Source of the DNA: a virus
Direction: 5' to 3' (one strand)
DNA: 25,722 bases
IMG/VR virus record: IMGVR_UViG_3300006802_000492
Coordinates: 1-25,722 of that record
A model generated the notes under the pieces. It saw only the letters and a list, made by a program, of their open reading frames with translations, did no database searches and had not been told where the DNA came from. The position numbers and the translations under genes are program-made. This document shows positions 15,401-23,400 of the stretch, piece by piece (position 1 is the stretch's first letter; each line of letters opens with the position of its first letter).

Positions 15401-16999
15401 TGATAAGTAATCAGCTTGTAGACGCTGTGTACGACCCTCTACAGACTCTACATTAGAATCTAGTTTACTGAATAGCTTATTACCTATTATCTTATTCCAC
15501 CCTCCCATAGCATCCATACGAACCGCAGTGCTCATACCTGTCACATACTTCAACTGTGATGCTGCTTTATTTAACCAGCTCTCACCAATATCTTGTATTA
15601 GTAATTCGCCTGTCTTTTTGTCCAGATTAGTAAATGTTTCAGAGCGTTGAATCTTTTTCTGCGCCATCCCTATAGCTACACCAGTACCAACATAAGAAAG
15701 TATATGGCCCCAACCATCATCTTCTTCTATTGTACTAAGACCCATCACGCCGCCCGCTGCCCCAAAACCAACAGGCCTTGCTGTTTCGTAGAGAACTTTC
15801 TGCATAATGTCAGCAGTTAGATTACCAGTAGTAGCCATGTCTTCTAAAACATCTACAGCTTTTTCAACACGTAACTGACTTGAACTGATTACATGTTCTT
15901 TTAAAGCATTGTGCTTCTGTGTAAGTTTATCAGTTAACTCTTTTCTCTGAGGGTCTTTTTTCTTAAGCGCAGCTATAGATTTATTTATATCATTTATCTC
16001 TTTAGAAAGACTAGATATAGTAGTTACTTTAATAAGCTCTTCTTCTTTTATTGGAGCTTTCTCAACAATCTTAGCGGTTGAGGTAGCTAAAGAAGTTGTT
16101 TCTTCTTGTGTAAGTTGCACAGTCATTGACTGCCGCTGACCTCTTTGGAAGCGATTAAAAGCTTTTACAAAATCTATCTGTGGGCTATCCTCAGTAAGCA
16201 TGACTTCGCCTTGTTGTATACGAGCATCTAGATCTAAAGTGCGCCTCCATTCTTGAATAACCTGATTCATAGGCTTCAAAGGTTCTTCTAGTACAGTAGG
16301 TACAATTTTTGTAGTATCAGCTAGATCCGCTGTTATCTCTTCTAAAATTTCAACAGGTTGTCCGTTGGTTTTACGGTTACTAATAAAACGAGAGAGAGCA
16401 TCGCCCCCTAAAGCAACAGTTCCGCCAAGAACAGCACTCACAACAAGATTAGTGTTATCTACTTCACCTTTTAATGCATAATCACGTAACGCAGATTCAC
16501 CAGCAGCTACACCAGCACCTGTAGCTACTACAGCAACTTTCCCCGCTGCTGCTACTTTAGTCCAAGGTATTAAGAAAGTTACTGGGTCTACTAAAGAAGA
16601 GCTTACCCTACCGCCTAAAACAGTCAGCGGCTCTTCCCCTTCTGTTAACCCACGAAACTCCGGGAAATCTGCAAGGATTTCTTTTTGTCTTTCAGCTTCT
16701 ACTTCTTTAAAAGATTCAGTAATTGTTTTATCACTACCTATACTTCTATAAGCAGCTTTTAAACCCCTGCCTAAACTACCCAGTATCTGAGGCTCTTGTG
16801 CAAAACCATAAGCAAGCTGACGGGCTGTAGATATGCTCTCGTAGTCAGGTTTTTTAAAAGCTTTAGAAAAATCAAAAACAATTCCATTTTCTTTTACGCT
16901 ATCGCTGATAGTTATAGGATCTACAGTAGCCTCATTATCTAAATCTTCTTCTGTTTTAAAAGCTTTAGAAAAATCAAATTTTATAAGCGGTGCTTCCAT
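12458..16999 (-). CDS. Giant internal virion/ejection protein with C-terminal methyltransferase-like domain
   Basis: A 1513-residue protein, the last large gene before the lysis cassette, in the place and size class of T7 gp16. N-terminus: two copies of FDFSKAFK (8-15 and 42-49) and a related IDFVKAF (275-281). An Ala/Gly/Val-rich hydrophobic stretch follows at about 150-210 (TKVAAAGKVAVVATGAGVAA; VVSAVLGGTVALGGDAL) that could insert in membrane. A long, mostly helical middle has no recognised catalytic site. At 1268-1290 there are two DPLxRxGF units with Gly-rich ends, then residues about 1340-1513 form a class I SAM-dependent methyltransferase-like domain: motif I LDYGAGKG (1357-1364), IISTNVINVLPP (1402-1413), GGKALIQTWD (1430-1439). 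This resembles polyvalent proteins injected with phage DNA. Ejection is inferred from context. Confidence 0.8.
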   Translation of the reverse strand: MEAPLIKFDFSKAFKTEEDLDNEATVDPITISDSVKENGIVFDFSKAFKKPDYESISTARQLAYGFAQEPQILGSLGRGLKAAYRSIGSDKTITESFKEVEAERQKEILADFPEFRGLTEGEEPLTVLGGRVSSSLVDPVTFLIPWTKVAAAGKVAVVATGAGVAAGESALRDYALKGEVDNTNLVVSAVLGGTVALGGDALSRFISNRKTNGQPVEILEEITADLADTTKIVPTVLEEPLKPMNQVIQEWRRTLDLDARIQQGEVMLTEDSPQIDFVKAFNRFQRGQRQSMTVQLTQEETTSLATSTAKIVEKAPIKEEELIKVTTISSLSKEINDINKSIAALKKKDPQRKELTDKLTQKHNALKEHVISSSQLRVEKAVDVLEDMATTGNLTADIMQKVLYETARPVGFGAAGGVMGLSTIEEDDGWGHILSYVGTGVAIGMAQKKIQRSETFTNLDKKTGELLIQDIGESWLNKAASQLKYVTGMSTAVRMDAMGGWNKIIGNKLFSKLDSNVESVEGRTQRLQADYLSELFQIIGAPAERSFAARAKQAFGKDVNYDALDNKNTAINTVAGEVMRGYVKIGDLSAGYTGLRKDLVPLDVEDITEIERIVPLLKDLQDRTAARMEEVGIVFKKIENYGLHQVWDRSGVDGDYGQFVKDLQDAVVIQERNRAKVKNKSFTEEDAVKARDKAVVMAEKISGRFINVKNKLYAGSSDVPIFTQNAKGEYKFRVAADAFEKQRMLTDVEATKFMYEKGYLHIHAGDSLASSGTAAIKVSEFSEAFGANGEVFNIALQETRKAFEKAIKDKPTAVAEKLKKQLTAYETQLTGSAEAYWGGYGSTLNTELDVFTKAFTTLANVTYLTTVSIVNLGDLVQPFTNSSYGAAFKTLAQRAGKEKVQFSEMSNFKYSKDYERDLSSFMRKGSTGGTFSTRLDNINDFYFFSVGLKKVTEMSRNFAYDVGVNRAFELAKKQKLNKNELKELSEMKLTKDDLVQIGNFETVEKAFENDSSIGSLLDIAGRSSSDRDAIIPSVGNRLLFTQTNNSAIRSIGQFMSWAQAKTTQANTLLGRVENGDAKLAIKILAAAPVYGAFLELKRTLSPTYISDDEDDKKSTVSTLNFIGNSMKLSGAFNNAVLDKAIETFKSAITYDEGIGESLIPSLGLLFDVLKGGVKAGVDVSEGEVLKALKRVTVSLPVVSQVSGYAEKITGEPLIEVTPPKTKQRAVYKLGGEVLNVPNVPVKPEQRIDKMTGVPYDQQAGAAFVDNDDPLRRLGFKGGGIVTDPLGRMGFGIGGAVVKLGKMAFKAVDDKVAKPVDDLDAALLENSASRTTQRANTVATATKASSYLDLLGATGKSLDYGAGKGLNAQANKIDDTFEPFPDVDFVPTFKSPKEVPEDTYGKIISTNVINVLPPALRNEAIVNIGKALKVGGKALIQTWDAGAAKKGMSSSNAKPVKEESLAYTTSTGSYQKGFTIGELKNYVADVLGKSFEVSTVPSKQGISGVAVVISKTKK
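12461..12982 (-). other. Methyltransferase-like domain within the 1513-aa protein
   Basis: Residues about 1340-1513. The glycine loop LDYGAGKG (1357-1364) is a good motif I for SAM binding. The acidic EPFPDVDF may hold the motif II acidic residue that contacts the ribose, IISTNVINVLPP is motif IV-like, and KALKVGGKALIQTWD is the usual motif VI to strand-5 pattern. The closing part has TGSYQKGFTIGEL and GVAVVISK strands. No DPPY or NPPY motif is present, so it is not a typical N6-adenine or N4-cytosine DNA methylase; the target could be DNA, RNA, protein or a small molecule, or the domain may be inactive. Confidence 0.75.
16853..16978 (-). repeat. 24-bp perfect direct repeat encoding FDFSKAFK
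   Basis: Two identical 24-bp copies lie at 16853-16876 and 16955-16978, 102 bases (34 codons) apart, both in frame in the 1513-residue gene. Each encodes FDFSKAFK. Identity at codon level over 24 bases suggests recent duplication or tight conservation of a short peptide motif. Confidence 0.85.
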
Positions 17000-17013
17000 T
17001 TTAAATACCTGTA

Positions 17014-18792
17014 TTAATCAAACAGTTTCAGATAATTATTTCTTTTTTCTTCAAGCTGCTCTATAAGCTGTGGAGAAAGATTAGGATTTCCATCTTTATC
17101 TTTATAGCCACTCCTAATAGCTTGTTCATTGAGCGTGTTGTACAATAAGTCAAAACCTTCATTTATAGCTTTTATTTTAAAATCATTTGGAATTACAGGG
17201 TCTTTTACAAAACTAAACTGATTATTAAATTCATCTTCTTCTAAAGAAACATAAAAAGGAGCAATCTTTTGACTTGTAACAGCAGCGATATCTCTGCCTG
17301 CTCCTGAACTCTTAGCACGTTCATCAAGGGTTTCTACTGAACCTAAACTGTTTTTAATAAAATCAATACCCGCTGTAGGATATTTAAAAACTCTTTCCAT
17401 CCTAGCTGGCTCATTAGATTCATACCATGATTTTTCTATCTCAGGTTCATTAACGAGGTTATTATTTATCTGATAGTTAATATAATCATAAGCTAGTTGC
17501 GTCCTTGCGGCAGGATTAATCTTAACTACTTCAGCAGGACTCAACTTAGAAAGCACCCCTTGTAACTCGTAAGCAAACTGCGGCATGAGTGTATCTGCTA
17601 CAAAAGCTTGAGAAGATTTCTGAATTTCTATATACTTATCAGTATCCTTTTTAATATCTTCAGGTGATCCTTCTACATCAAATAAACTAGAAGCTGTTAT
17701 TGTCTCTAGTACTTGCATAGACTCACGTCCATCCGGCCTAGCTATGTACATGTTCACAAGGCCTTTAGTTTCTGTTGGGCTTATATTAAGAGCTTTTTTT
17801 ACCAATGCTTGTTGAAGTTGCTCAGGATTTGTAACATTTTTACCATCAGTAGTATTTAAAAAAGCAGCGATTTCAGGATTTTTTTCGGCTACAGCAGCAA
17901 GGTCTGCACTATCCTGCAAAGAAACAACAGCTTCTTCAAACTGTCTCCCTTTTAGCAGTGGGCTGATTCCGGGATTCTTAGCTTGCCAAGAAGCCACGGC
18001 ATTAGTAAGGCGTCCGTTATTAAAACCTTCTAATTTTTTAATCTGTTCAGTAAGAGACTTCATGTAACCGCCTTCTTGGAGCTGAGTAAATAACTCGTCA
18101 TCCTCTTCATCAAATTTAGTAGACCCTGTTAGAATATATTTAGCTCCAACAGCTGCCGGATCTTTACCTGTCAGCTTACCTGCCCAAGTACTAAGAAGTT
18201 TTTTACCTGCTGATTTACCAAAGAATTGAGTAGTGTCAGCAGCTCTTTCTTTTAACACATCTACATCAGGGCTTAATGCCGCGTAGTCCCTTACTTTAGT
18301 AAGCATATCTAATTTTTCTTGTGCTGTTGTGTAGATGGTGTCTTGGCTATCCGCAATAATTTTATTAATAATAACTGCACTCTTAGCATCAGCACCATAT
18401 GTAAGCTCTAGTTCAGTTTTAAAATCAGCAGTTGCTTGTGACACTAAAGTATCTAAGGGGCTTCTACCACCTGTGCTAAGCTGATCAATTTGTTTAGTTA
18501 ACCTCTGCTCTATTTTATCAGCCGCTTTAGCTTGGCGGGCTATAATACGACCTTGTTCAGTTTCAAAATATTTCTTAGCGTTATCACCTAGAAATATATT
18601 ACTTGCTACTTCTGTAGCCCCTGAGACAAGAGCCTCACTAGCTCCTTTAAGAAGGGGAGCTGCTATATAACTAATGTATTGATCTCGCCTAGCATCTTTA
18701 CGGGCTTTCTCTTCTTCTTCTCTGCGTCTTTTAAACTCAGCGCCTTGGGCAGATCCTAGAATTGAATAAGCTTCTCCTAACGATGTAGCCAT
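17014..18792 (-). CDS. Probable internal virion protein, 592 aa (T7 gp15-like position)
   Basis: A 592-residue, mostly helical protein with no family I can name. The N-terminus carries a highly charged helix (EFKRRREEEEKARKDARRDQ, about 19-38), then a weakly hydrophobic segment (YIAAPLLKGASEALVSGATEV). The rest is Ala/Lys/Asp-rich helix without cysteines, a signal peptide or catalytic motifs that I can see. Gene order (small acidic protein, this protein, giant protein, lysis) matches T7 14-15-16, so a role in the internal core or DNA ejection tube is plausible. Its start directly abuts the stop of the 175-residue gene, which favours coupled translation. Confidence 0.72.
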   Translation of the reverse strand: MATSLGEAYSILGSAQGAEFKRRREEEEKARKDARRDQYISYIAAPLLKGASEALVSGATEVASNIFLGDNAKKYFETEQGRIIARQAKAADKIEQRLTKQIDQLSTGGRSPLDTLVSQATADFKTELELTYGADAKSAVIINKIIADSQDTIYTTAQEKLDMLTKVRDYAALSPDVDVLKERAADTTQFFGKSAGKKLLSTWAGKLTGKDPAAVGAKYILTGSTKFDEEDDELFTQLQEGGYMKSLTEQIKKLEGFNNGRLTNAVASWQAKNPGISPLLKGRQFEEAVVSLQDSADLAAVAEKNPEIAAFLNTTDGKNVTNPEQLQQALVKKALNISPTETKGLVNMYIARPDGRESMQVLETITASSLFDVEGSPEDIKKDTDKYIEIQKSSQAFVADTLMPQFAYELQGVLSKLSPAEVVKINPAARTQLAYDYINYQINNNLVNEPEIEKSWYESNEPARMERVFKYPTAGIDFIKNSLGSVETLDERAKSSGAGRDIAAVTSQKIAPFYVSLEEDEFNNQFSFVKDPVIPNDFKIKAINEGFDLLYNTLNEQAIRSGYKDKDGNPNLSPQLIEQLEEKRNNYLKLFD

Positions 18793-19320
18793 TTATTTTT
18801 CTCCTAACAAAGAACGTGGTGGTTCTATATTTTCTATTTTAGCACTTAGCTCAGCTGGGAATTCTTCGTCTTTCTGCGGGTTTTTAATAGAAGAAAGAGA
18901 ATCATTTAACATCTGCATACCGCCTCCAGCTGATTCTTGTTCATCTTCATCTTCATCATTACTGATAACAAATTCAACATCAGCCCTTTCTGCTAAAGAA
19001 GCAATCATATAGGCTAAAGGCTCAGCTACAATTAACATCATATCAGGGTTTATTAAGCCTTCTGAAAATGATTTGTAAACAAGAACCTTAACAATATCCA
19101 TTACAGTAGTACCGTCTTCTAAAGCATCTAACACTTTTATATATATATTCTCTTCTGTTAAAAGCTCAAAGAAGTACTCTAAAGCCTTTGTCCTATTTGT
19201 ATAGACAGGTGGCCCTTCAAATGGATGAGGAGTATCAGGAGAATTAGTTAAAGAGTGTCCGGGTATGGGCCTTTTAAAAGATGTACCTGCTTTATAGAAA
19301 GCTTTATCTAGGTCTGACAT
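18793..19320 (-). CDS. Acidic structural-type protein, 175 aa (T7 gp14-like position)
   Basis: A 175-residue acidic protein. It has a Pro-rich N-terminal part (HSLTNSPDTPHPFEGPPVYT, 22-41), a helical core with two hydrophobic helices (TKALEYFFELLTEE; LINPDMMLIVAEPLAYMIASLA, about 89-110) and a strongly acidic run, DEDEDEQE, at 122-129. The C-terminal 45 residues are disordered-looking. The size and operon place match T7 gp14, a membrane-pore ejection protein, but there is no sequence proof. It stops exactly at the start of the 592-residue gene and begins 16 bases after the 362-residue gene. Confidence 0.7.
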   Translation of the reverse strand: MSDLDKAFYKAGTSFKRPIPGHSLTNSPDTPHPFEGPPVYTNRTKALEYFFELLTEENIYIKVLDALEDGTTVMDIVKVLVYKSFSEGLINPDMMLIVAEPLAYMIASLAERADVEFVISNDEDEDEQESAGGGMQMLNDSLSSIKNPQKDEEFPAELSAKIENIEPPRSLLGEK

Positions 19321-19336
19321 TAGTTATATTCCTTTA

Positions 19337-20425
19337 TTAAGCTGCAAATTGCTGCATATAATTGTCGTAATAATTCTTGGTGTTAACAGCACCACCCCAC
19401 ATTCCATCAGGAGAAGTACCTGAAGTATACTGGTAAACGTAGGAAGTATAGTCATCTACCTGTGAAGCTTGTATAGCTTGTGAGCTTCTGTAAGTACCTG
19501 CATTAGATCCCCACGGTGTCTTAGCTTCATACTCTTCTGGTGGATTTATCATTTCCATAAGTTTACCAGTTACCATACTTGTTGCTATAGCTCCGGGCAT
19601 AGCCTCTGCTTTAGCTATAGCATCTCTACCCATGTCACCACTAACAACATAATTTGTGGCTCTTCCCGGCAAAGCTTTTACATAGTCTAAAGCTTGTCCG
19701 GGCAGTGCTGCTACACGACCTAGCAAAGAAGGAGGAGGTGCTACAGCCGCAGGGAAAGCAGCGCCACCGGGATAACCCACAGGCTGCTGTAAGGACTGTG
19801 TAAAATCAGGAGTTTTCCCCATTACACTTTCTAAAGCTTTTGGATCTTGTAAAGTTGTAGTAGCTACAGGCGCTGTAGAAGGAAGCGGCATAGCCCCAGC
19901 AGTAGCAGCAACACTACTTGTTCCTAGAAACTCAGCACCCTTACCTACAAAAGCATCAAAGTTATTCACCATTGCCTTACTATACTGACCCCAAGCTTCT
20001 CCTACAGATAGGTTAGGCATGACAGCACCTGCTGCTGTTTTAAGTCCTAGCTTACCGCCAATATACCTACCAGTAGCACCAAAGAACTCAGTAACAGCAC
20101 CAGTAACAGTTTTAAAACCAGCCTTAGCTACACTTGCAAACTGACTAGCTTTCTGCATAACCCAGCCAGCGCCTCTAGCAAGAGAACCCATAACACCTGT
20201 TGCTGTTGAACCTGCTAAGCCTGCTGCTGCTCCTGTAAAGGCTCCGCCTAGAGCACCTAGAGCCATATTGGCAATACCCGGCAGGATAAAGAACATGGCA
20301 ACCTGTCCAAGTATACCTGCCTTATTGACAAGCTTGCCAAAGCTTTTAAATGCACTCTTGACTGCCTTACCAATTGCCTTAAACGGCTTTTTAATACCTT
20401 TCCAAAGCTTACTAAAAAATCCCAT
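19337..20425 (-). CDS. Amphipathic, glycine-rich membrane-active virion protein, 362 aa
   Basis: A 362-residue protein. Residues 1-36 are a basic amphipathic helix with Phe and Lys in rhythm (KKPFKAIGKAVKSAFKSF), followed by a hydrophobic Gly/Ala-zipper region (about 38-85: ILGQVAMFFILPGIANMALG, then GAFTGAAAGLAGST). This looks like a peptide that lies in and crosses membranes. The middle is Ala/Gly/Pro-rich; the end is Tyr/Ser/Gln-rich (DDYTSYVYQYTSGTSPDGMW). Similar N-termini occur in other marine podovirus structural proteins of unknown role. A part in the ejection apparatus fits best. Start has AGGAGT. No catalytic motif. Confidence 0.74.
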   Translation of the reverse strand: MGFFSKLWKGIKKPFKAIGKAVKSAFKSFGKLVNKAGILGQVAMFFILPGIANMALGALGGAFTGAAAGLAGSTATGVMGSLARGAGWVMQKASQFASVAKAGFKTVTGAVTEFFGATGRYIGGKLGLKTAAGAVMPNLSVGEAWGQYSKAMVNNFDAFVGKGAEFLGTSSVAATAGAMPLPSTAPVATTTLQDPKALESVMGKTPDFTQSLQQPVGYPGGAAFPAAVAPPPSLLGRVAALPGQALDYVKALPGRATNYVVSGDMGRDAIAKAEAMPGAIATSMVTGKLMEMINPPEEYEAKTPWGSNAGTYRSSQAIQASQVDDYTSYVYQYTSGTSPDGMWGGAVNTKNYYDNYMQQFAA

Positions 20426-20439
20426 ATTCTAAACTCCTA

Positions 20440-23400
20440 TTACATTTTTATACCAATTTCATCTAAAATTTTGAACAAAGCTGTTCTTTGAGCTACTATC
20501 TTTGTATCGGTGCTGGTCATGAAAGCTTCGTTCTGAAGAGCTGACTGAATAACTGTTATTTTCCTATCAAGATCAGCTTGAGATACATTCAAATCAAAAG
20601 CAGCTAGATCACGCATTTCCTGCCACAGCTGAGCCTGAGAGGTAGCTGTAAGAGCAAAGCTATTCTGTACACTTTGTTGGTTAGCTGCATTCTCAGCGGC
20701 AGTATCTGCTAGGTTAGCATTTCTTCTCCAAGCAATATTAGCTTGTTCAATAGCTTGTGCATTAGCAGCATTCCACTGATCTCTTTGATAATCAAGATTA
20801 GCATTAAACTGTTCTACTGATGTAGTAATCTGAGCATTAAACTTATCAGCTTCTAAAATATTTGCAGAGTCTAAGGCTGAAAGCTTATTAGCTTCTGAAA
20901 CATTAAACTGTTCCATTGCATTTGTTTGGGCGCTATTAAACTGATCAGCCTGTAGCTTTAGACTAGACATGAACTGCATTGTCTGAGTTTCAGAAGTAGC
21001 GTTAAATTGAGATGCTGCATTTGTAGCTGCTTGATCAGATAACAAACGCTGTTGTAACATCTGTTGATCTAATATAATAGCCTGTTGCTCATTACCTAGA
21101 TTAGTCATATCCATAGCTAAAAAGCTTTTAGCATTCTCTATAGCTAACTTAGTTCTTTGATCAATATTAGCCATGTCCATAGAAGCCATAGCCGCTGCGT
21201 TTTGCATAGCTGCTTGTTGATCAGCACTAAACTTAGTCTGTGTCATGGTCTGCATAAACTGACTATTAGCAATAGCCATTTGTTGATTAGCATCCATTTG
21301 TTTCATGTCTAAGTTGCCATTCATTTGCGCATTAAACATAGCTGCTTCTTGTTTATTTGAAAGGTTTGCTAAGCCCATTTGCTGTGCAAGTTGTGCATTG
21401 ACTTGACCAGCCTGCATCTTCTTTTCATACATTTGAAGTTCAGCAACATTCTCAGCACTCATAGATTCTGAAGCTGCTTGATTCTTTTGTGTTAGATTAG
21501 AAAGACTGATTTTTTCAGCAGTTGAAAGTCTTGCAAGATCTGCATTTTGTCGCAAGGATTCATTCTGAGACATTATAGTAACGTGATTGTTTAATTCTTG
21601 GAATCTAAAACGATTAGCCTCAGTAAAGTTTGCTGCATCTGTAGCAGATCTTTCGGCAAGATTAGCCAGCTCCATTTGCTGCTCGTTGCCTAGATTAACA
21701 AGATCCATTTGTTGAGCTAATTCAGCATTAGATTTTCTAAAGTCTACAAGAACATTAAGATTAGCAAGCCTTGTCTGTTGTTCAGAAGTCATGTTAGCTC
21801 GTGAAGTGACATTCTTTTCACTAAGTTCTGCTAGTTCTACTTTTAAACTAGCATCAAGATTTACTTCTTTCATTCTTTGTTCAAGTTCAGCTTTTCTAAT
21901 GCTTCTATCTACAACCGCATTTAAACGTGCTAGTTCAAATTGATTTTCAGCTGTAAAATTAGCAGAATCTGTAGCTGCTTTTTCAGAAAGGATAGCTAGA
22001 CGCATTTGCTGATCATTGGACATATTAGCCATGTCCATCTGCTGTGCAAAAGTAGCATCAGTTTTACGGAAGTCTATTAGGGTCTGTAGGTTTGTAAGTC
22101 TTTCTGATTGTTCGGCAGTCATTGTATCTTTAGCGGCTGCATTTAATTCAGAAATTCTTTGCATCTCAACCTGCAAGGAAGCAGAAAGATTAGCTTTTTC
22201 CATATCCTGTTTTAAATCAGCAGTGCGTACAATCCTATCTACTTGAGCATTATAACTAGCTAGTTTTGATTGCTGTGCTGCGCTTAGGTTTTCTGAACCA
22301 GCAGCATTAAGAGCTTGAAGATTTGCAAGGTCTGCTTGTGCAGCAACATTTAACGTAGCAATAGCTGCTTGTTGTTTCTGAGCAGACTCTTGCTGTGCTT
22401 TTTCCTGTGCCATCTTTGCATTAGTTAATGCTGTCTGCTGTTCTTGTTCAGCAGTAGTTAACACAGCTTGTTGTTTAAAAGTTCCTTGCTGTAATTTAAT
22501 CTCATTAGCCATCTGTGCTGATTGTGAAGCAGCTGTCTGAGTATTTGCAAGGTTCTGCATACGGATAGTCATTGTATTCTGAGCAGTAGCTAAATTAACC
22601 TGCTGTTCATTTGAGAGGTTCTGAGCTGCACGTTGCTGAAGAGCCTGTGCGTTGCTCTGAGCCATTGGTAAAGCACTCTGTATGATAGCATTAAAGAGAG
22701 CATCACGGCCTACAGTGGACGCTGTGAGGCCTCTCTGAGCCATCTGCTGCTCTATAGCGGCTACTGCTGGCCTAGCCCATGCTGGTGTCTTACCTTCTTC
22801 CATACCTGCTAAAAGCTGTTCCATCTGTACGGAAACAAGTGCTTCTTGTGGTAAGGCGGCTACAGCTGCTACAAGGTTCGGAACTTTTCCACTATCTATA
22901 GCTGCTTCTGCCTTTGCTGGATCTTCGGACAACGCAGCACTTACTGCTTTAGGTACGTTAGCTACTACAGCCAGCATATCAGCAGCACCAACACTACGAG
23001 CTTCTCCTGTCACTGCTTGTCTTGTAGCAGCTTCCAATGTAGGAACACCACCAATTTGAGCAGCATTACCTTGTGGCACAGTACCTGTAATAGCTTGACG
23101 GCCTTCAAGGTCTACAGAAGGGGCAGTACCTAGTTCTTGTGCAATTCTAGTAGAAGCTTCGCCTGTTTGAGCTACACGCTGAGATGCTACTTTAAAAACA
23201 GGTAGATCTGCAATATCTGTAGGACCGCCCTCAGCTGTGAAGTCACTAGCATAGTATGTTGCTTGGGCTGCTACTTCTTCAGGCGGAATACCTAACCTAT
23301 CAGAATATTCTTTATTAGCTGCTGTGCCTACTTGTAGTGTTCTTTCTTGAGCTAGTTTATATTCTGGAAGATCTTCAACATTAACACCTCTTTCTTTTGC

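Noticed and set aside
20713-22356. The coding repeats as a CRISPR array or tandem DNA element
   Set aside because: Repeats are protein-level, diverged in DNA, in frame, and have no spacer structure.
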